From Balneolaceae bacterium UBA7797 (GTDB taxonomy: Bacteria; Bacteroidota; Rhodothermia; Balneolales; Balneolaceae), in assembly GCA_002480645.1 (NCBI GenBank), contig DLCN01000025.1, positions 55,499 through 119,498 of the forward strand: a stretch of 64,000 bases of DNA, written 5' to 3'. A program made the position numbers and the translations under genes. Below, one piece after another: positions 1 through 9,444 of the stretch (positions within the stretch are counted from its first letter, which is position 1; every line of letters begins with the position of its first letter). Under the pieces are notes generated by a model that was not told where the DNA came from, ran no database searches, and saw only the letters and a program-made list of their open reading frames with translations.

Positions 1-5
1 AGCAC

Positions 6-1262
6 ATGGCTAAAGCTAAGTTTACTACGCATCTCGGTATGGTTGATATTCTTCCTGATGAATCTCCCAAATGGAGAGCTCTGGAAAATATCATTCATCA
101 GGAGGCAGCTCTTTTTAATTTTGAAGAAATCCGGACTCCGATCATGGAGCAAACGGAATTGATCGTGCGTGGTATTGGTCAGCTCACTGATATCGTTTCT
201 AAGGAGATCTTTGCCTTCACAAAAGGGGACAGTAATTACGTACTCCGACCAGAATTAACCGCACCGGTTGTTCGGGCTTTTGTGGAACACCATCTTGATC
301 AGCGGGGTGGATCTCAGAAATTATATTATATGGGCCCCATGTTTCGGGCAGAACGACCTCAAAAAGGTCGCCAGCGACAATTTCATCAGTTTGGAGTTGA
401 AGTGATCGGTACCGATGCTCCGGCCGCTGATGTTGAAGTGATCGCCTTTATGATGCGTATCTATCAGCGTATCGGAATTAAGAATTTTGAACTGAAACTT
501 AATTCGGTTGGAGACCCTGAAAGCCGGGAAGGTTACAAACAAGCACTCAAGGATTTTCTTGCTCCCAATCTGGATAAACTTAGTGAAGTCTCTCAAAAAC
601 GATTTGAAAAGAATCCAATGCGGATTCTGGATTCTAAAGAGCCCGAAGATCAGGAATTCATCAAACAAGCGCCTGTTATTCAGGATTATCTGAATGAAGA
701 ATCAACCCAACATTTCAAAAAAGTGTGTGAAGCACTGGATGCTTTGGGTATAAATTATACGATCGATCCTTACCTGGTTCGGGGCATGGATTATTACACT
801 CGAACTGCATTTGAATTAACAAGTCCTGACTTAGGTTCGCAGGATGCCCTTGCCGGTGGCGGTCGTTATGACTTGTTAGTAGAAGAAATCGGTGGCCAAC
901 CCACACCGGCCGTGGGATTTGCAGCCGGCATGGAACGTCTGCTCATTGCCTGTGACGAACTCGATATCAAACTGGCCGACGACAAAAAGGTGGATGTATA
1001 TATTGTTAGTTTAGGTGAAAAAGCCCGAGACTGGGCGCTCACCCATCTTAGTGCTCTGAGAGAGGCAGGAATTTCCGCAACTATGGATTATCAGGGACGA
1101 TCTATGAAAGCACAGATGAAGGATGCAAATCGCGAAAATGCACACTACACGCTCATCGTAGGCGAAAATGAACTGGAAGCCGGAGAATTTACGCTGAGAA
1201 ACATGAAAGAGAGCGATGAACAATCACTCTCCTTTGCTAACATTATTGAGAAGCTGAGCTAA
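6..1262 (+). CDS. hisS: histidine--tRNA ligase
   Basis: Class II aminoacyl-tRNA synthetase that charges tRNA-His with histidine in the cytoplasm. At 418 residues it has the usual bacterial HisRS length. Visible signatures are class II motif 2 (FRAERPQ, about residues 113-119), the histidine-binding stretch LVRGMDYYTRTAFE near residues 257-270, an AGGGRYD loop, and motif 3 with GFAAGMERLL. A C-terminal anticodon-binding domain starts near residue 325. The ATG at 6 is the first start available in the window, so the promoter lies outside. It converges on the permease gene, with only 12 bases between the two stops. Confidence 0.97.
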   Translation: MAKAKFTTHLGMVDILPDESPKWRALENIIHQEAALFNFEEIRTPIMEQTELIVRGIGQLTDIVSKEIFAFTKGDSNYVLRPELTAPVVRAFVEHHLDQRGGSQKLYYMGPMFRAERPQKGRQRQFHQFGVEVIGTDAPAADVEVIAFMMRIYQRIGIKNFELKLNSVGDPESREGYKQALKDFLAPNLDKLSEVSQKRFEKNPMRILDSKEPEDQEFIKQAPVIQDYLNEESTQHFKKVCEALDALGINYTIDPYLVRGMDYYTRTAFELTSPDLGSQDALAGGGRYDLLVEEIGGQPTPAVGFAAGMERLLIACDELDIKLADDKKVDVYIVSLGEKARDWALTHLSALREAGISATMDYQGRSMKAQMKDANRENAHYTLIVGENELEAGEFTLRNMKESDEQSLSFANIIEKLS

Positions 1263-1274
1263 AAAATATCCACC

Positions 1275-3362
1275 TTATTCCAGGTCTGACCTCAGCTGAT
1301 TGATATCATCCGGATAACCCAGCACTGTTAGTACATCCCCGGATTCCAGCCTGGTTTTACCTTTTGGAATGATGATCTCGCTATCCCGCTCTATAATTGT
1401 CACAAGACACTCACCGGGTAGTGTGAGATCCTTAATAGCCTTACCGATCCATTTTTCTGAAGGGATGTGTTCCTGTAATCTGAGATGAAGCAGTCGTTCA
1501 TCACTCAGAAGTACGCTTTTCAGCTCCTGTTCGTTGTCTGCAACTTTCCAACGGTCTAAAAATTCTTCCGCCTCGATCAATTCAGCGAGATGACCTATGA
1601 TCCTCATATGCAATAACGGGCGATCGGCCGGTGTGATCAAAAAGATCATGGCATGTGCGGTATGCTTCTCTTTACCAATGGTAAGTTCGATACCTTCTTT
1701 TGCCTGAATAGCCACCATTTCCGGTATTTTAATATCCTCCATCTGTACGTATTTGAAGAATACTCCTTTTTTTAACTGAGTGAAGTTCTTCTCCAGATCC
1801 GCAAGATTATCACGTAAGACATCTTTCTCCAGTTTCAGTCTTCGATCCAATCGGATAGTTGCACGCATGATCAATCGATCAAAAGAAGAGCTACCTTCCT
1901 TTGCACGCATCACGATCGACCTTGCAATCACTTCCTCGTAAGTAAGCGAGGATTTGAGATTCTTTTCATTGATGATGGTCATCAATTCATGTTCAAGAGC
2001 CTCATATCGTAACTGACCGAGACGTGCATGGACATGATAAATAGCTCCTTGTCGTTTAACTTTTCCATGGGCGTAATAAAAATACCACCCGATACACAGC
2101 ACGATCAAAGTACCGGTCAACCCAACAGCCAGTAATCCCATTTCGGCCACCAGCCATAAAGAAATGATCATCCCTGCAATTTGCACAAAAGGATACCAGG
2201 GCGATTTATAACCCGGTTTATAGGCTTCGATCTTACTTTCTCTCATTACTACTACAGACAGATTCAGGAGAAAGAAAAGTAATAACTGAAACGCACTAGC
2301 CAATTTGGCTACGGCCTCCACATCAAACACGACCAACACAAAGGCCATGAATAAGGTAGTAGCAATCACCGCAATATGAGGTGTTCCGAATTTACCGATC
2401 TTCCCAAAAACGGGATTCAAAAGTCCATCGCGACTCATAGCCAGCGGATATCTGGAAGCTGACATGATCCCAGCATTTCCGGTAGATGCAAAAGCTGCAA
2501 TGGCTGCGATCACAATTAATAACAATCCAGCTGTACCCGGCAAGGTATTCATCACATATACTCCGGCATCAGCCACCGGGGTAAGACTGTCAAAAAATTC
2601 CTGCGCCGGAAGCACCTTCAGCATTACAAAAACTCCGATCACATAAATGGCCGTTGCCGTAAACAGCGATAATATCATGCCCCGAGGAATGGACCTGTCA
2701 GGATTTTGAACCTCCTCAGCAATACTTGCAACTTTGGTGAGTCCCGCATAAGACACAAACACCAACCCGATCGTTGAAATAAACCCATTTACTCCATTAG
2801 TGAAAAAATTCGATTCCTTGAGTGGAGGCAACAAATTATCCCCACTGTACACATACGTTAACCCCTGAATCACGAAATAGGCAAGTATTACCACCAGAGC
2901 ACTTACTAATATTCTTTGTAGAATGGCGGTCTCTTTAGCACCAAATATATTCAATAATCCAAAAGCCACCGTAAGTACCAGAGCCAGTGGCACCATTGGA
3001 ACATCCACAAAGATAGTGAGATAGGCACCCATTCCGATCAATGCGAAAGCACTTTTAAAGATCAACGCTACCCAGGAACCCAGCCCTCCAATTGTACCGA
3101 TGAGTGGTCCCAGACTTCTGTCCAGAAAATAATAAGCACCCCCGGCTTTAGGCATGGCGGTTGAGAGTTCTGCCACACTAAACATGGAAGGCAGGATCAG
3201 AAATCCGGCCGCCATATAAGCAAGGAATACAGAATTACCTGTTTCCATGGCTGCAATTCCCGGTAAGAGGAAAAAACCGGAGCTAAACATAGCCCCCGTA
3301 CTTACTGCATACACATCAAAGATGGTCAGCTTTTTTGATAGTTTTTCACTGGCCGATTTCAT
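1275..3362 (-). CDS. APC-family amino acid permease with EIIA-like and TrkA-C (RCK_C) tail
   Basis: Residues about 12-430 form a 12-helix APC-superfamily transporter core (GFFLLPGIAA in the first helix, PKAGGAYYFLDR loop). The soluble tail has two parts. Residues about 480-620 resemble a PTS EIIA type 2 domain (FLITPADRPLLHMRIIGHLA), but the GxAxPH phospho-histidine position is occupied by other residues, so it should not be phosphorylated there. Residues about 625-693 look like an RCK_C/TrkA-C ligand-binding domain (GECLVTIIER, LESGDVLTVLG). At 695 residues it is much longer than a plain permease of about 450. The likely role is amino acid or cation uptake gated by a small ligand; the substrate cannot be read from the sequence. 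It is divergent from the CPA1 antiporter. Confidence 0.88.
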   Translation of the reverse strand: MKSASEKLSKKLTIFDVYAVSTGAMFSSGFFLLPGIAAMETGNSVFLAYMAAGFLILPSMFSVAELSTAMPKAGGAYYFLDRSLGPLIGTIGGLGSWVALIFKSAFALIGMGAYLTIFVDVPMVPLALVLTVAFGLLNIFGAKETAILQRILVSALVVILAYFVIQGLTYVYSGDNLLPPLKESNFFTNGVNGFISTIGLVFVSYAGLTKVASIAEEVQNPDRSIPRGMILSLFTATAIYVIGVFVMLKVLPAQEFFDSLTPVADAGVYVMNTLPGTAGLLLIVIAAIAAFASTGNAGIMSASRYPLAMSRDGLLNPVFGKIGKFGTPHIAVIATTLFMAFVLVVFDVEAVAKLASAFQLLLFFLLNLSVVVMRESKIEAYKPGYKSPWYPFVQIAGMIISLWLVAEMGLLAVGLTGTLIVLCIGWYFYYAHGKVKRQGAIYHVHARLGQLRYEALEHELMTIINEKNLKSSLTYEEVIARSIVMRAKEGSSSFDRLIMRATIRLDRRLKLEKDVLRDNLADLEKNFTQLKKGVFFKYVQMEDIKIPEMVAIQAKEGIELTIGKEKHTAHAMIFLITPADRPLLHMRIIGHLAELIEAEEFLDRWKVADNEQELKSVLLSDERLLHLRLQEHIPSEKWIGKAIKDLTLPGECLVTIIERDSEIIIPKGKTRLESGDVLTVLGYPDDINQLRSDLE

Positions 3363-3535
3363 GGTATTAGATTTATCTATGGATTATATAGTTTGAAAGA
3401 GATGTGAGTGATTGAGTTTATCATTATTATCAATCCAAATAATGAAAGCAATAATTCCCTTCAAATGTTTGTAAAAAGTAATGTATGTTTAGAACCTGTC
3501 GTTTCTACTTCATTTGAAGACACTTTAAAAAATTT

Positions 3536-5374
3536 ATGGACGAAGAAATATTAATTGGCTTAACCAGTGTACTCGCTCTTGGTATTTCTGCACAATGGTT
3601 AGCCTGGAGAACCAAGCTTCCGGCCATTCTGGTTCTGTTGGCAGTGGGAATCATTGCAGGACCCGTAACCGGATTATTGGATCCGGACCATTTGATGGGA
3701 GATCTGCTAAGTCCCTTCGTATCTATTTCGGTGGCCATCATCTTATTTGAGGGTGGTCTTAGTCTCAGAATGTCAGAATTTAAGAAGATCGGAGGGGTGG
3801 TCGTAAAGCTTATTACTTTCGGTATTGTGATAACCTGGGCCCTCGCTGCAATTGCTTCCTTTTATTTACTGGATCTCGGACTTGAGATCTCTGTTCTGTT
3901 TGGAGCCATTCTAATTGTAACCGGTCCTACTGTGATCATACCCCTGCTACGACAGGTACGACCAACCGAAACCGCCGGCAGCGTGCTTAAGTGGGAAGGA
4001 ATTGTGAATGATCCTATCGGTGCAATGATGTCGGTTCTGGTATTTGAGATCATCATTGCCGGTGGATTTGGCAGTATTTCAGGTAAAGCCGGTATGGTAA
4101 TCATCACAACCATTATTTACGGTACCTTTTTTGGTGGCTTGGGCGCCGGCGTTCTGTACTTTATGATGAAAAAGCATTGGATCCCTGATTACCTTCAGAA
4201 TCCCGTTTCACTCATGATCGTAGTGGCTATGTTCACTGCATCCAATTTGCTACAGCACGAATCCGGTCTACTTGCTGTAACAGTGATGGGAATCCTGTTG
4301 GCAAATCAGAAAGATGTACGTGTAAAACATATCATTGAGTTTAAAGAAAACCTTCAGGTCTTGCTCATATCAGCGCTCTTCATTCTGTTAGCCTCCCGGT
4401 TAAAGATCGAGCATCTAGAGTATTTCAACATTAAAAGCGGATTGTTTCTGCTCGCCCTGTTCTTTGTGGTTCGACCCGCATCCATCTTTATTTCAACCAT
4501 TGGATCTAAACTTACCATAAAAGAAAAGACCTTTCTAGCATGGATGGCACCACGAGGTATCGTAGCCGCAGCTATTTCAGCGATCTTTGCTTTACGACTT
4601 GAACAAGAAGGTTTTGCCGGGGCTGAACAGCTCGTTCCGTATACTTTTATTGTGATCATTGCTACGGTAACCATATATGGCCTGTCGGCAAACCCGGTTG
4701 CCCGTGCTCTTGGGGTGGCTAAACCACGACCTACCGGAGTTCTGTTCTTAGCCGCTCACGACTGGGCCAGAATGATGGCCACAACATTGAAAGAACTTGG
4801 TTTTAAAGTCCTGGTTGCCGACAGTAACTGGGAGAACATTTCTAAGGCCCGAAAATCAGGATTGAAAACGTATTATGGTAATATTCTATCAGAATATGCT
4901 ATGGATGAGATCGATTTCGACGGTATCGGCCGTTTAATGGCCCTCACCCCAAACGATGAGGTAAACTCATTAGCGTCCATTCGCTTTGCTGAAATATTCG
5001 GAACTTCGAATGTATTTCAGCTTGCTCAAACTGCCAGTTCAAAGCGCCGGGATAGTGAAACGAGTGAGTTTCTTGGCGGTCGTACACTGATCGCGAATGA
5101 TATGACATTTAATCATATTTCCCGGTTTATGACCAAAGACATTGTTGTGTCAAAAACACCGATCTCGGAAGAATTCACATTCAAAGAATACAATAATCTA
5201 TACGGGGAAAATTCGATCCCAATGTTCCTGTTATCATCCGATAATAATCTGGAACCTTTCGCGGTTGATAATCCGCCTAGTCCGCAATCCGGCGATACCA
5301 TTATCGCGTTTACCATTGCAGATAAGGAACAGCTGACTCCGAGTTCAGAAAAAGAATCAGTTACTAACGCCTGA
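3536..5374 (+). CDS. CPA1-family Na+(K+)/H+ antiporter with TrkA-N domain
   Basis: NhaP-type monovalent cation/proton antiporter of the inner membrane. The first 400 or so residues hold about 12-13 membrane helices. The conserved acidic ion-binding region is visible as EGIVNDPIG, preceded by GPTVIIPLLRQVRP, and AWMAPRGIVAAA lies late in the core. Residues about 410-520 form a cytoplasmic Rossmann-like TrkA-N segment (GVLFLAAHDWARMMATTLKE, then VADSNWENI and NDEVNSLASIRFAE). A further 80-residue tail is undefined. It would export Na+ or K+ in exchange for protons. lysA follows after 7 bases, so the two are probably co-transcribed. Confidence 0.92.
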   Translation: MDEEILIGLTSVLALGISAQWLAWRTKLPAILVLLAVGIIAGPVTGLLDPDHLMGDLLSPFVSISVAIILFEGGLSLRMSEFKKIGGVVVKLITFGIVITWALAAIASFYLLDLGLEISVLFGAILIVTGPTVIIPLLRQVRPTETAGSVLKWEGIVNDPIGAMMSVLVFEIIIAGGFGSISGKAGMVIITTIIYGTFFGGLGAGVLYFMMKKHWIPDYLQNPVSLMIVVAMFTASNLLQHESGLLAVTVMGILLANQKDVRVKHIIEFKENLQVLLISALFILLASRLKIEHLEYFNIKSGLFLLALFFVVRPASIFISTIGSKLTIKEKTFLAWMAPRGIVAAAISAIFALRLEQEGFAGAEQLVPYTFIVIIATVTIYGLSANPVARALGVAKPRPTGVLFLAAHDWARMMATTLKELGFKVLVADSNWENISKARKSGLKTYYGNILSEYAMDEIDFDGIGRLMALTPNDEVNSLASIRFAEIFGTSNVFQLAQTASSKRRDSETSEFLGGRTLIANDMTFNHISRFMTKDIVVSKTPISEEFTFKEYNNLYGENSIPMFLLSSDNNLEPFAVDNPPSPQSGDTIIAFTIADKEQLTPSSEKESVTNA

Positions 5375-5381
5375 TGACTCT

Positions 5382-6539
5382 ATGATTCCATCTAATGTTG
5401 TGCCCCAACTGGCTGCACACAAAACGCCTTTTTATTACTACGATCTGGACCTTTTACGCTCTACCTTACAAGAGATAAAAACCTATGCACTGGACGAGGG
5501 CTATCATGTTCATTTTGCATTAAAGGCGAATCATCAACCCAGAATAATACAGGAGATCCGAAAAGCAGGACTTGGTGCCGATTGTGTTAGCGGCGGTGAA
5601 ATTCAACAGGCGTTAGACACCGGATATTCACCTTCAGAGATTGCATTTGCTGGTGTAGGTAAAAGTGATGAGGAGATCCTCCTGGGTCTTAAGCACGATA
5701 TCTTTTGCTTTAATGTGGAGTCGGTTCAGGAACTGGAAGTGATTCAGGAGCTCGCTACCAAAACAGGAAAAACGGCCAGAGTTGCATTACGTATCAACCC
5801 GAATGTAGATGCAGACACCCATGAGTACATCACCACCGGGAAGAAAGAAAATAAATTCGGCATCAATGAGGAAGATCTGGATCATGTACTCCATCTGCTA
5901 TCCGGCATGGATCATATAAAATTGATCGGGATCCACTTCCATATTGGCTCCCAGATCACAAACCTGGAACCCTTTCAACAACTTTGCAGCAAAGCCAATA
6001 CCCTGAATAATCATATCGAAGAAAAAGGATTCAACCTTTCTGTGATCAATGTTGGTGGAGGATTCGGGATCAATTATGATCATCCTGATGAGGAATCCAT
6101 CCCTGACTTCAAGCATTTTTTCTCCATGTTTCGGGAGCACATCACTTTGAAAAATCACCAACAATTGCATTTTGAGCTGGGCCGTTCGGTCGTTGGTCAA
6201 TGTGGTAGTCTGATCACTAAAGTATTGTATATAAAATCAGGTCGTGCTAAAAGTTTTGCGGTGGTTGATGCGGGAATGACTGAATTGATCCGCCCTGCAC
6301 TCTATCAGGCTAAACATAAAATTGATGTACTCAGCTCAAACGCTGAACCAAAGATCTATGATGTGGTGGGACCGATCTGCGAAAGTTCTGATACCTTTGT
6401 AAAAGACTATGCCATGCCCGAGGTACAACGCGGAGATCTGATCGCACTCCGAAGTGCCGGAGCTTATGGAGAGGTAATGCGCAGCCGATACAATTTACGC
6501 CCCGAGTTTGCCCCGGTCTTTTCGGATGATCTGAAATAA
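5382..6539 (+). CDS. lysA: diaminopimelate decarboxylase
   Basis: PLP-dependent fold-III decarboxylase that converts meso-diaminopimelate to L-lysine, the last step of lysine synthesis. Visible features are the PLP lysine in HFALKANHQ (K48), GADCVSGGE, HFHIGSQI, the glycine-rich phosphate loop VGGGFGINY, ELGRSVVGQCG, and the substrate Cys loop VGPICESSDTF. At 385 residues it is slightly short for LysA. The related carboxynorspermidine and ornithine decarboxylases share the fold, but the HIGSQI and CESSD motifs favour LysA. It sits 7 bases after the antiporter, and a bidirectional hairpin follows the stop. Confidence 0.9.
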   Translation: MIPSNVVPQLAAHKTPFYYYDLDLLRSTLQEIKTYALDEGYHVHFALKANHQPRIIQEIRKAGLGADCVSGGEIQQALDTGYSPSEIAFAGVGKSDEEILLGLKHDIFCFNVESVQELEVIQELATKTGKTARVALRINPNVDADTHEYITTGKKENKFGINEEDLDHVLHLLSGMDHIKLIGIHFHIGSQITNLEPFQQLCSKANTLNNHIEEKGFNLSVINVGGGFGINYDHPDEESIPDFKHFFSMFREHITLKNHQQLHFELGRSVVGQCGSLITKVLYIKSGRAKSFAVVDAGMTELIRPALYQAKHKIDVLSSNAEPKIYDVVGPICESSDTFVKDYAMPEVQRGDLIALRSAGAYGEVMRSRYNLRPEFAPVFSDDLK

Positions 6540-6542
6540 AAA

Positions 6543-6572
6543 AAAACGATCACCCTTCCGGATGACCGTTTT
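6543..6572. terminator. bidirectional rho-independent terminator between lysA and the T9SS gene
   Basis: A hairpin between two convergent stops: arms AAAACG (6543-6548) and CGTTTT (6567-6572), a mismatch, then TCA/TGA closing a 10-base loop. It has A-rich flanking on the left and T-rich sequence on the right, so it can serve both strands. Confidence 0.75.
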
Positions 6573-6600
6573 ACAATTTTGTTTCGGGTTTACATATTTC

Positions 6601-9438
6601 CTATCTAATCAAGGTCATTTTTCTCGTTATCTGAGATGATGAACTGCTCAAACGGTATATATATACTCCCGAAGACATACCTATTGCGTTTATTGTAAAT
6701 GAGTATTCCCCAGCATTTTTATACTCATCGACCAGAGTTGATACTTTTTTACCCAGCATATTGAACACTTCGAGTTTTACATGTTCCCCCTGAGGCAATG
6801 AGAACTTAATATTTGTGGTCGGGTTAAATGGATTCGGATAATTCTGATGAAGCTCGAATTCTGCAGGAAGCTCTGTATTGTGTTCTTTTGATACCAGTTG
6901 ACTCGCATTTTTGAATACAACTTCAAGCTTGCCTTCGGGTTCATATCCCGATTTTGTTGACACCAGAGGGATCTCGAAATATTCGTTTACCTCGAAATAT
7001 CTGAGCGTATCGTTATTCATGGTTACCTGACGAACATACACGCTATCAAATTCAGGTAAATGCTGCATGTGCAAAGAGATAAGTGCGGTATCCACCCGGT
7101 TACTTCTTATACTAAATGGAATGGTTGTACCCGTTGTATCGAATATTTGCGGCGTACTAAACAACTGCAAGTTTGAAATCTCGGTGCCTTCTGCCAGCGT
7201 AAATATCTCGTGGTTATTTGGGGATGGATTCAGTGGTTTTACAATATATCTGCCACCAGAAGTCGCATGAAATTCATCTCCCGTTCCATCTTCAGAATGC
7301 AGGTGAACTGTTACTTTTGGTATAGGTGCGGCATTAATCAGCAATGGTATATTTACGGGATTTACCGCGTCAGTAAAAATGCCATCGTATTTAAATCCAA
7401 GAGTTGCGTTATCCGACTCTGCAAATACCGCAAATGCCTGTCCCGGTTTAATGATCACATCTCTACTACCATAAAAGGTTGGAAATTCCCAGGCGCCGTA
7501 TCCGCTATCTGCCAGTGGATTCCATATGGCTATATCGCTTGATAGATTTACTTTTTGTGCGAATTGTGCATTCCAACGCCAACTTTGACCGAACGGATTA
7601 CCAATTATGCTAAACCCAAACCGTTCGGTGCTATCGCGATTGGTGGTGGTGGCTATATCAAAAAACAGATCGGCATTGGTAGTTTCGAACATATAATCTG
7701 AGCCTGTAAACACCGGGCGATCTAATTCGTCGAGATAATCGGTGCGGGGCCAACCGCCCTGTACACCAGCCTGCGAGGTGTCGTTGTCTTCGGGCAATAA
7801 CACGAAGAAAGCATCTCCTGCATTTAACACTTCCTGCATATTGGTGATAGGCTCATACACTTCGGTTTCAAAGTCGTAGCGCAGCAGATTGTTTGTCGGA
7901 ATGTTCAGGTCGGAGAGATAATCTTCGATGGTAACTTCATCTATAACGGGAGCCATTAATTGCCAACTGTCTTTACCTTGTACGCCGTCAAATTCGAAAA
8001 TTGATTTAAAGGTATTGATGTAAACCGTATCTGAAATTCCGGTGTACTCGCCAGCCAGATCCGCAAGTTCGAAAGCAATTTTTGTGTGATTTCTATACGC
8101 CAGAGAGTCTTCATCAAATTTCATCCATAGTCGACTATCGGCGAGTTCTTCCACGGTAAATTCAAACTCGGTATCTGCAATCAACCCTGTTTCATAACTG
8201 CCGTTATCATCACTATCGTAGCGTATTCCTCCCACCCCGATTATATCTGTTATTTTGATGGCCCCAAGCTGATCATTCTCGTTCCAATCGAAATAATCTT
8301 CTCCATCCGTAACAAAAAGGTCGGGTTTTAGATAAAAACTGTGATTGAAATTAGCTGCATCGAGCACGGTTTTGGGGCCCTCAACCGGATTGTATTGCGG
8401 CGCATGATTCACATATTCCAGCTGTTTTAGTTCTAATGAACGATCATCCGATACATAGATATTTCCATAGTCATCCACTACTACTTCCTGGATCAATCCG
8501 TAGTTACCTTTGCTTCCGTCAGCTGGTATTTCCAACACATCCAGTTCTTCCAGATCATCAGTGAGAAACAGTAAATACTGATCCGGATTCTCCACTCCAT
8601 GTGTTGTGGTATCAATCATAGTAACTGTTAAACGACCATTTGGCTCGATGAATGGACGATGCAGCTCAAAGGTTTTTCCAACTACGGGTGTTTCTGTATT
8701 CACTGCATAACTGGCAACGATATCACCATTTAAGTCCACTTTATGAATGGCGTCCTCTTCTCCATCTACTACAAAAATATAATCCTGCAGCCCGGCCAGC
8801 CCCAGTATCTGGCTCGAGTCGGTGTTTACCAAATCTAAAAACACCTCTGCAGGCATTAGAAACCCGGCACTTTGATTTTCTTTAATTTGTATCACCCTGT
8901 TGTTGGTAATATCGTAGGCGTAAATAGCCAAGGAATCATCGGCAACATCAAACAATTCTGTAAATTTGCCAGCTTTACCAAACTGCGTATTTGAAATAAT
9001 TCCTGCCGTGGCCGGATTCTCTTTTAGCCTGTAAATGAGATTGTAATTATCACTCCCGTTATTGTCTTTATACACTCCTCCGGCAAAAAAGTATTTTTTT
9101 GTTACTGCGATGTCGTTGTCTACCGGTGGATTTCCTACCAGTGAGAGTGAATCAACCGGACTGTCCGGATTATTGATATGCCACTGAAATAACTGCTCAT
9201 CTTCTATCGAAATCTGCCAGATCAAAGAATCGGAATAGGCCATATTGTGCAGCCGTGGAGTGGTCACCGTATCTCCCGCATTAATTATACTTATTAAATC
9301 TCCCTTACCCATTCCTGTATCTATATACCCTTGGTTTGGATTATCCGGGAAGGTTTTTTGTGCCCGTGCACCAGTGCTCATCAAAAGTGTGAGTACAACC
9401 GCGAAAACTAAAACATACTTTTTCATGATGGTTTGCAT
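6601..9438 (-). CDS. large exported protein with T9SS type A sorting domain (paralogue 1)
   Basis: Predicted secreted or surface protein of 945 residues. It begins with a signal peptide ending near ARAQ; ATG at 9426 is an alternative start four codons in. The first 330 or so residues have repeated beta-strand blocks ending in VDDYGNIYVSDD, like an NHL-type propeller. The second half carries a module with GVQGGWPRTD and IIGNPFGQSW. The end is a T9SS type A sorting domain (NYPNPFNPTT, then SSGVYIYRL and RKMTLIR). The upstream gene is a paralogue with the same layout, ending only 6 bases away, so the two form one transcript downstream of a two-component system. The biochemical function is unknown. 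Confidence 0.88.
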   Translation of the reverse strand: MQTIMKKYVLVFAVVLTLLMSTGARAQKTFPDNPNQGYIDTGMGKGDLISIINAGDTVTTPRLHNMAYSDSLIWQISIEDEQLFQWHINNPDSPVDSLSLVGNPPVDNDIAVTKKYFFAGGVYKDNNGSDNYNLIYRLKENPATAGIISNTQFGKAGKFTELFDVADDSLAIYAYDITNNRVIQIKENQSAGFLMPAEVFLDLVNTDSSQILGLAGLQDYIFVVDGEEDAIHKVDLNGDIVASYAVNTETPVVGKTFELHRPFIEPNGRLTVTMIDTTTHGVENPDQYLLFLTDDLEELDVLEIPADGSKGNYGLIQEVVVDDYGNIYVSDDRSLELKQLEYVNHAPQYNPVEGPKTVLDAANFNHSFYLKPDLFVTDGEDYFDWNENDQLGAIKITDIIGVGGIRYDSDDNGSYETGLIADTEFEFTVEELADSRLWMKFDEDSLAYRNHTKIAFELADLAGEYTGISDTVYINTFKSIFEFDGVQGKDSWQLMAPVIDEVTIEDYLSDLNIPTNNLLRYDFETEVYEPITNMQEVLNAGDAFFVLLPEDNDTSQAGVQGGWPRTDYLDELDRPVFTGSDYMFETTNADLFFDIATTTNRDSTERFGFSIIGNPFGQSWRWNAQFAQKVNLSSDIAIWNPLADSGYGAWEFPTFYGSRDVIIKPGQAFAVFAESDNATLGFKYDGIFTDAVNPVNIPLLINAAPIPKVTVHLHSEDGTGDEFHATSGGRYIVKPLNPSPNNHEIFTLAEGTEISNLQLFSTPQIFDTTGTTIPFSIRSNRVDTALISLHMQHLPEFDSVYVRQVTMNNDTLRYFEVNEYFEIPLVSTKSGYEPEGKLEVVFKNASQLVSKEHNTELPAEFELHQNYPNPFNPTTNIKFSLPQGEHVKLEVFNMLGKKVSTLVDEYKNAGEYSFTINAIGMSSGVYIYRLSSSSSQITRKMTLIR

Positions 9439-9444
9439 TTAAAA

